DNA of 64,000 nt. Origin: Vitis vinifera (Eukaryota > Streptophyta > Magnoliopsida > Vitales > Vitaceae). Below are positions 1 to 10,127 of this stretch, in pieces. The stretch spans positions 2,989,001 through 3,053,000 of the forward strand of contig NC_081818.1 of NCBI RefSeq assembly GCF_030704535.1. Reading direction: 5' to 3'. The notes beneath the pieces were generated by a model. That model was not told the DNA's origin. It was given only the letters and a program-made list of their open reading frames with translations, and did not search any database. The translations under genes were made by a program, and so were the position numbers. Numbering within the stretch: position 1 is the first letter of the stretch; each line of letters opens with the position of its first letter.

Positions 1-796
1 AATACATAAATAAAGTCACTATCAAAAAACATGATAATAATATTAATAACTTTTGAGCCAATTGCTCAGATAGGGCAGGCTGCAAGTAGTCAAAGCTTTT
101 TTAACTGAGGAAAGCCCAACGAGCATAGCAGAAAATCTTTGAATTTATCCCAATATTTCATTAAACAGAAGCAACCCCAGAGCTTATCCAAGGATTTTTC
201 ACTCAGTGGAAGGCACATGAGCTAGAAACTCAGAACTTGGCTACATATTCAATCTCATCAGCCAATCTCTGGACACTTTCAATGGTGAATTAAGCTATAT
301 AGATACTCATTAAACTGAACCTACACAAGCCTCATGGAGTAACCATGTTTGAAATGGGTGGATTATTGTCTAGTCCGATGGCCTACTCTGTAATCTTCTA
401 TTTGCTTGTCTATACACTACTTTAGAGATTTTTCAGTGTTTGGGTACTAAAACTAAAAGAGCAGAAAGCTCTACTATTTATGTTATTGCATGGATCATGT
501 AGATTGATATGAAATTTGACCTGCCTCCACCTATAATTGAACTCCACTATCCACACACTCATGGAGAATATTCTAGTTAAGATCAGTATACTAACTAATC
601 CTACATAAATTAAAATGTATTGGTGTAACTAATTGTCCTTGAAAATGAAAAAAAAAACTACCCATTAAAGACTTTGTGAGTTTATGCAAAGACTAACTCA
701 CCGATTCTGGTCTATAAATTAACATCTTTCCCATGCAAAATTTATCACCCCCACCAAAAGATAAAGGCTGTGATTGTTGGAGACAGTACTCTGACA
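1..796 (+). promoter_or_regulatory. 5' flank of GLP gene 1, with TATA box
   Basis: No gene is seen here. This flank recurs, with differences, upstream of the GLP genes at 3959, 14762, 17404, 26509 and 62392, including a shared stretch around 340-560 that starts near a GAGTAACCATG motif. A TATA box (TATAAAT) lies at about 713-719, some 80 bases before the ATG, within the phrase GGTCTATAAATTAACATC found before the GLP copies. Short ORFs in the flank are not conserved in frame between copies and are not taken as genes. Confidence 0.6.
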
Positions 797-1575
797 ATGA
801 AGAAAGGTGTCAGTTTCCTGGTTGCTGTTGCCCTCATGGCATTGGCTTCCTCTCTTGCCGCTGCCTTTGATCCTAGCCCACTTCAGGACACTTGTGTTGC
901 CATTCCTGAACCCGAGAATGCTGGTATTTCTATATATATAGTGACCAATGATCTTATTGCCATTTTCACTACTCTTTCCATTGATAATGGTTTGATACTA
1001 ATGACCTATCTTTTCTTTTCCCCTTCTTTTTAAATGCAGTATTTGTAAATGGAAAGTTCTGCAAGAACCCAAACCTGACTGTGGCCGAGGATTTCTTCTT
1101 TCAAGGGCTGAATATTCCAGGAAACACAGCAAATCGAGTGGGCTCAAATGTCACTACAGTAAATGTTGATGCAATACCAGGACTTAACACTCTTGGGATA
1201 TCACTGGTTCGTATCGATTATGCACCCTATGGTCAAAACCCTCCTCACACTCACCCTCGTGCCACTGAGATCCTCACTGTCTTGGAGGGAACACTCTTAG
1301 TTGGCTTTGTCACATCCAACCCTCAAAACCGCCTCTTTAGCAAAGTCCTCAACAAGGGGGATGTTTTTGTGTTCCCTATAGGTCTCATTCACTTCCAATT
1401 CAACATTGGGCACACTAATGCAGTAGCCATTGCTGGTCTGAACAGCCAAAATCCAGGTGTAATCACCATAGCCGATGCAGTGTTTGGATCAAATCCACCC
1501 ATCAATCCTGATTTCCTTGCCAGGGCCTTCCAGTTGGACAAGAAAGTGGTTGAATACCTTCAAGCACGATTCTAG
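797..1575 (+). CDS. Germin-like protein 1 (GLP, cupin), intact
   Basis: Secreted germin-like cupin of 220 residues. Exon 1 is 797-923, a GT-AG intron of 116 bp is 924-1039 (phase 1) and exon 2 is 1040-1575. The ATG at 797 is chosen because a hydrophobic signal peptide of about 23 residues follows. The germin cysteine pair is C33 and C50. Cupin motif 1 supplies H112, H114 and E119, and motif 2 (GDVFVFP...H) supplies H160, the four usual manganese ligands. There is a KGD tripeptide at about 148-150 and Asn-X-Thr sites at N54 and N79. The family forms apoplastic oligomers, some with superoxide dismutase or oxalate oxidase activity; which applies here cannot be told. A polyadenylation signal AATAAA lies at 1735-1740. 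All key residues and splice sites are present. Confidence 0.93.
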
Positions 1576-3193
1576 TTGGAAAATATAGAAAATTAAGAAG
1601 CTACCAGCCTTTGATTTCCTTGCTTCAATGACTATTTGTGATGTTCAATTACCTCATTACGGTCATCCTAGAATAAGAGGGTTTATTACTTTATGTTGTA
1701 GCTTGTTTGATGTGGACTTTGGTCCTAATATTAAAATAAAGCAGTTTGTGTATTAGCCATCTTCTTCTCTCACTATCCAATACCATATCCAGGATTACCC
1801 TATGTTTTCATTAAAAAATCTTAAATAAATCTTTGAGATTTCACTTGTAAAAGAAGCAACTGAATAACAAATCTCAGTTGATTGATTGATTAAATACAGG
1901 ATATGCATAAAACAGAACTACTGTTACTTCTCGCATACTGCTGACAGAATTGGTGATGAAGACATGAACATTGAGGCAACAACCCCATACAATTCAGAAA
2001 TGGAAAGATGCCATTAATTTGCTTCTCTAAATTATCCCATTATAACTCCCATCAACTGAGATCGAAAAAACTCATTAAGATGTCCAAGTAAAACCATATG
2101 AATGGTGAGAGAAGCATAAGTGTTATGAAATAGTGAGGAAAGAATAGAAATGAAAGCCCATAAATCTTATGACATCCACTGTAAACAAACCTCTGACCCC
2201 AACTTCTTATAAAGATCTAGGTCATGACACTAATCACAAACTGATTAGAGATGGCCTGCCCACTGGTTTACTTCTTAGCTTTACACTGGAATAAGGCCTA
2301 AAACCCGAAGATTATGTAGAATCCATTCTAGAGTCTAGAGCATAAGTTGAGGAGAAAAGGATGAGAAAGAAGTGTAATCGAAGAATGGTTCAACCTTTAA
2401 ATTTGAAAAGGTTGGTATTTTTCAAATGCAAGTTTTCTTGCTTCTCACCAGGAAACACCGACGTAATTGTTAAAGACAACTTATAAACAACTAATTAAAA
2501 AGTCTTAGTTTAAAGGTGTTTATAAGATCTCTTTCTCTCTCAAACCATAATAATAATAATAATAATAACTTTTGAGCCAACAGGGAAGGCTGCAAGCATA
2601 AAAATCATGGTCAAAGCTTTTGTAACCGAGGAAAGCCTAATGAGCATAGCAGAAAATCTTTGAATTTATCCCTATTTTTCATTAAACTTTAGCAACCCCA
2701 GAGATTATCCAAGGATTTTCACTCAGTGGAAGGCACATGAGCTAGAAACTCAGAACTTGGCTACATATTCAATCTCATCAGCCAATCTCTGAAAACTTTG
2801 ACTGGTTAATTAAGCTATATAGATACTCATTAAACTGAACCTACACAAGCCTCATAGAGTAACCATGTTTGGAATGGGTGGGTTATTGTCTAGTCCAAGC
2901 CTGCACCGACTCTGTAATCTTCTATTTTCTTGTCAATACTCTATACATATTTTTCAGTGTTTGAATAGTAGTAATATTCAATCTACTATTTATGTAAATG
3001 TATGGATCATGCAGATTGATATGAAATTGGACCTGCCTCCACCAATAATTGAACTTCACTTTCCACACGCATGGAGAATTTTCTAGTTAAGATCAGTATA
3101 GTAACTAACTAATCCTACATAAATCAACATGTATTGGTGTAACCACTTGAAGTTGAAAGTGAAAAAAAGAAAAGAAAAGAAAAAACTACCCAT
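1576..3193. other. GLP1 3' UTR and intergenic flank of GLP2
   Basis: The 3' UTR runs to about 1760. The rest has no gene and is colinear with about 15549-17260. A short AT-rich microsatellite (TAA repeats) lies near 2548-2568. From about 2570 the sequence matches the start of the window, so genes 1 and 2 themselves descend from an older tandem duplication with a unit of roughly 2.5-2.6 kb. The region ends at the LTR insertion point. Confidence 0.6.
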
Positions 3194-3824
3194 TGTAGGG
3201 ACCCCTCCCCCTGATGACACGTGGCACATATCTCTATCTGAAGCAACTCCATCCAGATTCCCCCCAAGAGGACACGTGGCGCGCTCCCCTATCCGGACTC
3301 CCTCAGGGAAAGGCACACGGCACTCGCGAACATCACATCCGGACGACAGCATATCCTATCCGGATATGTTGTCCGGATCATTGATTAAAGTGAGCATGCC
3401 TTGCTACGTCATTCCGATAGCCTGCCACAGTCCACGTTCCGCCGCCTGCAGAGCGAAAGGATAGGAATGATGGCAAGTCACCTCCCACGATCTCTAACAG
3501 CCGCTCGTAGGATGATGATGACCCTGCCACCACCTAGAGGCCTCATGACGAGCCAAAAAATCTTCCCATCATTAAAGAGGGAGGCAGAGCCTCTGACACT
3601 ATATATAAGGACCTTCACACAAGGAGGAAGGTAAGCTTGCTATACCTAGAAAAAGGCCAACTGCTTAATCTCTCGGGTCATGGCTGACAAAACCATCGGA
3701 GGGTGTGTCCGGACACCCTGTCCGGACATCTTTTGCAAGGACAACTGAACCAGAACTTAATCTTGGTTGAAAGCGTGCGTCCACTTGGCAACTGCGTGGA
3801 TCGTTGGGACGCTAGGCCTCAACA
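3194..3824 (+). mobile_element. Solo LTR fossil, 631 bp
   Basis: Starts TGTAGGGACC and ends CTCAACA, fitting TG...CA LTR ends, with CCAT repeated on both sides (3190-3193 and 3825-3828). The direct repeat can also be read as CCATTG. A TATA-like run (TATATATAAGG) near 3600 fits an LTR promoter in plus orientation. No internal region or second LTR is present. The paralogous site near 17270 is empty, so it inserted after the A1/A2 duplication. The superfamily is not decided. The inner CCGGAT-rich part resembles part of the LTR at 56002-57959. Confidence 0.8.
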
Positions 3825-3830
3825 CCATTG

Positions 3831-3958
3831 AAGACTTTATGAGTTTATGCAAAGACTTAACTCATTGACTGGTCTATAAATTAACATCTTTCCCATGCAA
3901 AATTTCTCACCCCCACCTAAAGATAAAGATTGTGATTGTTGGAGATAGTTCTCTAACA
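3831..3958 (+). promoter_or_regulatory. Core promoter of GLP2
   Basis: TATAAAT at 3875-3881, 78 bases before the ATG, in the same GGTCTATAAATTAACATC phrase as the other copies. Only about 50 bases separate the TATA box from the solo LTR, which now divides this core from the ancestral upstream region. Confidence 0.7.
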
Positions 3959-4691
3959 ATGAAGAAAGGTGTTAGTTCCCTGGTAACTGTTGCCCTCATG
4001 GCATTGGCTTCCTCTCTTGCCTCTGCCTTTGATCCAAGGCCACTGCAAGACACTTGTGTTGCCATTGATGAACCCGAGAATGCTGGTATTTCTTTAGTAA
4101 CCAATGATCTTGTCACTATTTTCACTAATCTTTCCATTGATGGTGGTTTGATACTAATGACCTATCTTTTATTTTCCTTTTGTTTTTTTAAATGCAGTAT
4201 TTGTAAATGGAAAGTTCTGCAAGAACCCAAACCTGACCGTGGCCGACGATTTCTTGTATCAAGGGCTGAATATTCCAGGAAACACAACAAATCTAGTGGG
4301 CTCAAATGTCACTATTATAAATGTTGATGTACTACCGGGACAAAACACTCTTGGGATATCACTGGTTCGTATCGATTATGCACCCTATGGTCAAAACCCT
4401 TCTCACATTCACCCCCGTGCCAGTGAGATCCTCACTGTTTTGGAGGGAACACTCTTAGTTGGCTTTGTCACATCCAACCCTCAAAACCGCTTCATTAGCA
4501 AAGTCCTCAACAAAGGGGATGTTTTTGTGTTCCCTATCGGTCTCATTCACTTCCAATTCAACATTGGGCACACTAATGCAGTAGCCATTGCTGGTCTGAA
4601 CAGCCAAAATCCAGGTGTAATCACCATAGCCAATGCAGTGTTTGGATCAAATCCACCCATCAATCCTGATTTCCTGGCAAGGGCCTTCTAG
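3959..4691 (+). CDS. Germin-like protein 2, missing last 14 residues
   Basis: GLP with exon 1 at 3959-4085, intron 4086-4197 and exon 2 at 4198-4691. Predicted product is 206 residues. Signal peptide, both cysteines and the cupin ligands (HIH, Glu, and His in GLIHF) are present. A CAG codon for Gln has become TAG at 4689-4691, so the final 14 residues of the family (beginning QLDKK and ending LQARF) are lost; the ancestral stop remains at 4731-4733. The C-terminal helix of germins takes part in oligomer packing, so the product may be unstable. The closest paralogue is the intact gene at 17404. Polyadenylation signal at 4887-4892. It is either a truncated functional gene or a young pseudogene. 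Confidence 0.8.
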
Positions 4692-5687
4692 TTGGACAAG
4701 AAGGTGGTTGAATACCTTCAAGCACGATTCTAGTGGGGGAATATAGAAAAAGAAGAAGCTATCAACCTTTCATTTCCTTGCTTGAATGACTATTTATGAT
4801 GTTCAATTCCCTCGTTATAACAATCCTAGTATGATAAGAGGGTCTAGTTGTAACTCTTCTGGTGTGGACTTTGGGCATATTACTACAATAAAGCAATTTG
4901 TTTGTTAAGCATCTCTCTCTTCCTCTCTGTTTCTGTCTCAATACTACATTTAGGAAACTGCATTACAGTTATTCAATACCAATTAATTACTACTACTGAT
5001 TAAAGCCTGTTTAGTAGTGATTTTAGGAAACATTTTTAACTTTTCTAATACTTGAAAATTTATATCATTCAAGTGTTAAAAAAGCTAGAAACGTTTCCTA
5101 AATTCACTGCTGTTATTTTTAAAGTATTAAAAAAACTAAAAACAATTGCTAAAATCACTGTCAAACCGTAATTTAATTATCGATGATATACATATTTTTT
5201 TAAGATTGTTTTGTAGGAAATGCATATTATAAATTTAAAAAAAAATATGTTCAGAGAATGTTTTGGTAATGTATAATATAACAAAAATGTGATAGTTTGA
5301 AGAATCATGTCATCATTTAGATTTTTAAAAGTGATTTTCAACCATTTTTTTAAGATTGCTTTCTAGTGTTAGGAAACGCTTTTAGCCTCGTTCAAAATTC
5401 ATCCCAAAGAGGAACTTAGTGTATTAGATTCATTAATGAATGTAAGCACTTTTAAAAATAATTTGAAACTCAAATGCTAATCCAATTTTATGAATTTATG
5501 AACAACAATTGGTTCATTATTTCTCTTATGCGCAAAACCAAAATTATCCAAAAAATTTCATTCAACAAATAAACTCCAAATCAAGAAGGAGTTAGTGCTT
5601 TTGTTTCATTAACAAATATTTAATTTTAAAAAATAGTTCAAAATTAAAAAAATAAACCAATTATTGCCAGTAATTCAAGGAGTAATA
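4692..5687. other. GLP2 3' region and AT-rich spacer
   Basis: Contains the untranslated remainder of the gene, a short CT-rich stretch near 4912-4940 and an AT-rich spacer matching 18179-19140 and 63350-64000. No gene is seen. Confidence 0.55.
5002..5174. mobile_element. Short hairpin MITE
   Basis: Left end reads roughly CCTGTTTAGTAGTGATTTTAGG and the right end is its imperfect inverse (CTAAAATCACTGTCAAACCG). The same family occurs at about 18447-18617, 30871-30990 and 44341-44458, with fragments near 54035-54135 and 63400-63500. It is non-coding. The ends are approximate. Confidence 0.6.
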
Positions 5688-6873
5688 TTTGCATCCCCAT
5701 TATCTTGTATCTTGGTAGGGCTATTTTGGAAGCCTTCAAAATGGGTATTGTACAGAGAAATAAAGAGCTTAAACAGGGATCAAAATCTTAGTCGAGACTG
5801 GTACGACTCAATCGAGTTATATCCGCCTCCGCCATGACTAGTATCGGACTGATACCTAAGTCCAATATTTGGTTGACTTGTGAATAAATTTGTTGGATCA
5901 TAAAGAAAATTTGAGATAACCATAATATTATGTCCAAACTAAGCTCTTCGAGTGATGGGTAATAAGGAATCACTCGATTTTCTGGATGACACAGTATAAT
6001 ATATATATTTCCCTAGATCAGATATCATACAAATCCTTTCCTTCGGGTTTGATTGTGTCGTAGCTCTATAATTCGGATTAGGTTTATCGTTGGATGAACT
6101 GCATTGCTGATATTGACCCCAAAAAAGAAATGGTAGGTACAGCTAGTCCGTGAACAGCCAACCATTGCACTATAAAAATTGGAAAAAAAATGGTAATATT
6201 GGAGCGGAAATGGTGGATGAGAGAAAAAGATCGAAACCCATGAAAGTGAAGAAATATGGAGAGTTCAGAGCCTTCAAACCCTTTGGATTTTCATCCATGT
6301 GTTTGCATCTTCATCATCTTGTATCTTCGTAGGATTATTTTTTGAGCCTTCAAAAATGGGTATTGTGTATAGAAATGGAAAGCTCAAACAAGGTTCATAA
6401 TCTCGGTTGAGACACATATGACTTGATCGTGTCATATCCGCTTCAGCCATGATTAGTATCAATCGATACCCTAGTCCAATATTTGGTTGACTCATGAATA
6501 AACTTGTTGAATAAAAAAGAAACTTTGAGATAACTCCAAGATTATGTCCAAACTAAGCTTTTTGGATGATGGGTGATGGAAAAAAATGGTAATACCAGAG
6601 CGAAAATGGTGGATGAAAGAAGAAGATTGAAACCCATGAAAATGGAAAAGTATGAAGAGTTTAGACTCTTCAAACCCTTTTCATCTTCATTCCTATATTT
6701 GCATCTCAATCCTCTTGTATCTTCGTTGGGGTATTTTGTTAGCCTTAAAAAATGGGTATTGTGCAAAGAAATAAAGAGTTCAAACAAGGTTCAAAATCTC
6801 AGTTAAGACTGGTATGACTTGACCAAGTCATATTTGCCTTGGCCATGACCGGTACCTAACTGATACCCGAGTC
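5688..6873. repeat. Satellite-like tandem repeat block 1, part a
   Basis: Diverged head-to-tail monomers. Each carries in order: a CTTGTATCTTCGTAGGG phrase, GAGCCTTCAAAAATGGG, a CGGT/CGAG-rich stretch around a TCATATCCGCCTC phrase, CCAATATTTGGTTGACTCATG, a GATGGGTGATGGAAAAAA phrase and GGAGAGTTCAGAGTCTTC. Full monomers are about 400 bp; a shorter form of about 360 bp lacks roughly 40 bp of the CG-rich stretch. Confidence 0.8.
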
Positions 6874-6881
6874 CAATATTT

Positions 6882-7780
6882 CAATGTTTTAAAAACCGGA
6901 CCGGACCGGCCGGTCCAACCGGTTCAACCGTCGACCGGTCACAATTCCGGTCCGATCTACTTATTGAACCGTTTAAGATTTAAACCGGCCACGAACCGCC
7001 AAAACCGACGGTCGGACCGGTGACTCGGTCGAACCGGACGGTTCTAATCGAACCGAACGGTTCAATTTGAACCTCCATTTTAAAGGCTCCCTTGCATAAA
7101 AAGGTCTTGGGCAAAATGCCCATTCTGGGCTTGTCTCATCATGACAAAGCCCAAACCCCACTCAACCATATTGTGGGCTTAGTCTTGAGCCCACCCAATG
7201 AGGGAATGCGTTGGCTTTCAATGTGGATAGAATTTATAGGCACCCTTGGCTTCCTCATTTCTCTTTGTTTCCGATGTGGGATTCCTAACCAACCAAATGA
7301 ATGAAAAAAATAACAAGAAGTCCCCCACAGCCAGGAGGAATTGAACCTTGGACCCCAGATTTGGAAGGCATGCAAGGCACCACTCGGCTACACAGCTTAT
7401 GTTAGTTAATATGCTAAACAAAATAATATATATTAGATTTTAAATTAATTTTGTAATGTTAAATAAAAATAATATAATATTTTTAAAAATGATAAAATTA
7501 GTTTAAATTTTCATTTTTAATATATTCATATTTAAATATTTTACATATTTCATTTAACAAAATTAAAAATATTAATATGATTTAATTTGATAATATTATT
7601 GATTTTTAATTTATTCATATATATTTTAAAATTTTTATAATTATTTTTAATTTTAATAATATATAAATTATATATTTATGATGTCACCGGTTCAATAGCG
7701 GTTCGACCGCCGGTCCGACCAGTGAACCGTGAACCGGTAACTTTTCCGGTTCGATCACCGGTCCGGTTCTGAAAACATTG
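6882..7780. mobile_element. hAT-type MITE with tRNA-like segment, 899 bp
   Basis: Terminal inverted repeats start CAATGTTTT, followed by an AACCGGACCGG core at both ends, flanked by the exact 8-bp duplication CAATATTT (6874-6881 and 7781-7788). The paralogous site near 20116 holds one copy of CAATATTT and no element, which fixes both ends and shows insertion after the A1/A2 duplication. An 8-bp duplication points to the hAT superfamily. There is no transposase. The interior holds a tRNA-like stretch on the minus strand and an AT-rich tract at about 7400-7680. Confidence 0.88.
7330..7397 (-). other. tRNA-like segment inside the MITE
   Basis: On the minus strand an A-box-like TAGCCGAGTGG (7380-7390) is followed 43 bases later by a B-box-like GGTTCAATTCC (7337-7347). 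The layout resembles a tRNA or the head of a SINE. I could not fold a complete cloverleaf, so it is not called a tRNA gene. Confidence 0.4.
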
Positions 7781-7788
7781 CAATATTT

Positions 7789-8882
7789 GGTTAACTCATG
7801 AATAAACTTGTTGAATAAAAAAGAAACATAACCTTAAGATTATATCCAAACTAAGCTCTTCGAGTGATGGGTGATGGAAAAAATGGCAATATTGGAGCGG
7901 ATATGGTGGATGAGAGAAGAAAATCAAGAAAGAGTTAGTATTTTTGTTTCATTAATAGATATTTAATTTTAAAAAATAGTTCAAAATTTAAAAAATAAAC
8001 CAATTATTGCTAGAAATTCAACGAGTAATATTTGCATCTCCATTATCTTGTATCTTGGTAGGGCTATTTTGTGAGCCTTCAAAATGGGTATTGTATAGAG
8101 AAATAGAGAGCTCAAATAGGGTTCAAAACCTCAGTTGAGACTGGTATGACTTGGTCGAGTCATATCCGCCTCTACCATGACTAGTATCGAATAGATATCC
8201 AAGTCCAATATTTGGTTGACTTATGAATAAACTTGTTGAATCACGAAGAAAATTTGAGATAACCTTAATATTATGTTCAAACTAAGCTCTTCGAGTGATG
8301 GGTAATGGAAAAAAAATGGTAATATTGGAGCGGAAATGGCAAATAAGAGAAGAAAATAAAAACTCATGAAAGTGAAAAAATATGGAGAGTTCAGAGTCTT
8401 CAAACTCTTTGGATTTTCATCCTTGTATTTGCATCTCCATCCTTTTGTATCTTCGTAGGACTATTTTGTAAGCCTTCAAAAATGGGTATTGTGTAGATAT
8501 ATAGAGAGCTCAAATAGGTTTCATAATCTCGGTTGAGACGAGTACAACTTGATCGAGTCATATCCGCCTCAACCATGATCGATATTGAATTGATACTTGA
8601 GCCCAATATTTGGTTGACTCATGAATAAACTTGTTGAATAAAAAAGAAACTTTGAGATAACTCCAAGATTATGTTCAAACTAAGCTTTTTGGGTGATGGG
8701 TGATGGAAAAAAATTGTAATATTGGAGCGAAAATGGTGGATGAGATAAGAAGATTGAAACCCATGAAAGTGAAAAAGTATGAAGAGTTTAGAGTCTTCAA
8801 ACCCTTTGCATCTTCATTCCTTTATTTGCATCTTAATCCTCTTATATCTTCGTAGGGCTAATTTGTTAGCCTTAAAAAATGG
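7789..8882. repeat. Satellite-like block 1, part b
   Basis: Continues the 360-400 bp monomers between the MITE and the next LTR. It includes a short non-satellite patch at about 7921-8020 that resembles the spacer at about 5600-5680 and 19030-19140. Confidence 0.75.
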
Positions 8883-10122
8883 TGTGAAACCAAGGTTTGG
8901 TTAATCTTGATTTTTATGATAACAAAACAAGGTTTAGAACTAATGATCATATTTCAAGTGTGATTAGGCAAGACGATTTCCAAAGTGGCAATCACAAAGA
9001 CAAATCAAACCAAGAAGAAATCATGAAGAAGAAGACCACCTCAAAGAGAAGAGTTTTTCAAGACCAAAGCTTCATAGGATCTCTTTGTAAGGTTGTTGGT
9101 GCACTAGGACTTTCATGCATTTCATTCTTTATTTATGCACCAAAATCATCCAAGAGTAATATTGTTTTAAATATCTTAAGAATTGGATGATTTCATGTTT
9201 TCAACTAAAACCTTGTATTAAATGATTTTCAAACTTGTGTTAAAAGGTTTTAAGTTGAAAATGGTTCGGTGTTGAGCCAAAAAAATGGCTCAACCGGTCG
9301 ACCGGTTGAGGGAGGCCAAAAGGTTTCTTTTTCTCCCAGTGACCTTCTCTTCACGGTCAAGGTTGAACCTCAACTAGTTGAGGTCCGGTTAAGGCCCAAC
9401 GGTCACTTGCCATGCATTAAATGCTAATGGCTAGTCAACTGGTCGACCGGTCGAACCCCCAATGGCTAGTTTGGCTTTTTTCTTCTATAAAAAGGCTTCG
9501 ATCTTCATTGTTTCAAGAGATTAACCTTCCCAAATATTTCTTGATTATATTTGAGCCTTGGAAGAGTATATTTGAGTGCACCATTATTTCAAAACTTGCA
9601 TATCTTTAGTGCACCATTCAATCCTAGTTTTTCTTGTATCATTTGAGCTTAAAGTTTTTGTGCTAGATTGAGAGATCATTCATTTGTAAATCTTTGATAG
9701 GAAGTTTCTCAAGTGTGAAGTATCACTTGAGGGGTTGTTCAAGAGTGGGATATCTCTTGAGAAGTGTAAAGGGTGCTTGGAGCCAAAAGTCCAAGAGGGT
9801 GAATTGGAACCATAATCCAATTGTATTGCTTGAAGGCTTGGTTTGGAAGCCTTGGATTAGTGAAACCTCAAGCTCAGGATTGAAGCTAGAGGAGAGTGGA
9901 TATAGGCCGGGTTGCGTCGAACCACTATAAAATCTTGTGTTTGCATTCTCTTTTCCCTACTCTTTAATTTATATGCAATTGTCTCTATATTGATTATTAT
10001 ATACTTGCATATAATTGTCTCTTGCATTCACTTGTTTAAATTGTTAGAAAAGAGACCATCACCCCATTCACCCCCCCTCTAGGGTGATTACCATAGGTTG
10101 GATTAGCCTCAAATTTCTAACA
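8883..10122 (+). mobile_element. Solo LTR fossil, 1240 bp
   Basis: Begins TGTGAAACC and ends TTTCTAACA, flanked by the 5-bp duplication AATGG (8878-8882 and 10123-10127). The paralogue near 23130 is an empty site. A TATA box (TATAAAAAGG) lies at 9486-9495, and a CACCCCCCCTCTAGGG-like stretch sits near the 3' end. No coding region or partner LTR is present. Ty1/copia is a guess from the C-rich 3' stretch. It is younger than the A1/A2 duplication. Confidence 0.85.
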
Positions 10123-10127
10123 AATGG

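Noticed and set aside
770-796. GTG-led extension of nine codons before the GLP ATG
   Set aside because: The ATG is followed directly by a proper signal peptide and lies about 84 bases after the TATA box; the upstream codons are 5' UTR, and gene 14762 lacks the GTG.
924-1033. Open frame through the first part of GLP introns
   Set aside because: GT-AG splicing gives the conserved germin sequence [10 protein letters not shown]; reading on into exon 2 would be out of frame.
2865-3086. ORFs starting MFGMGGLL or similar upstream of several GLP genes
   Set aside because: The frame varies between copies and is lost at 340-560 and 14310-14560; better read as conserved promoter flank.
3129-3634. ORFs across the solo LTR
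   Set aside because: They straddle the LTR border or lie in its CCGGAT-rich part and show no protein-like pattern.
7330-7397. Functional tRNA gene
   Set aside because: Only the A and B boxes are recognisable; no complete cloverleaf or acceptor stem could be paired.
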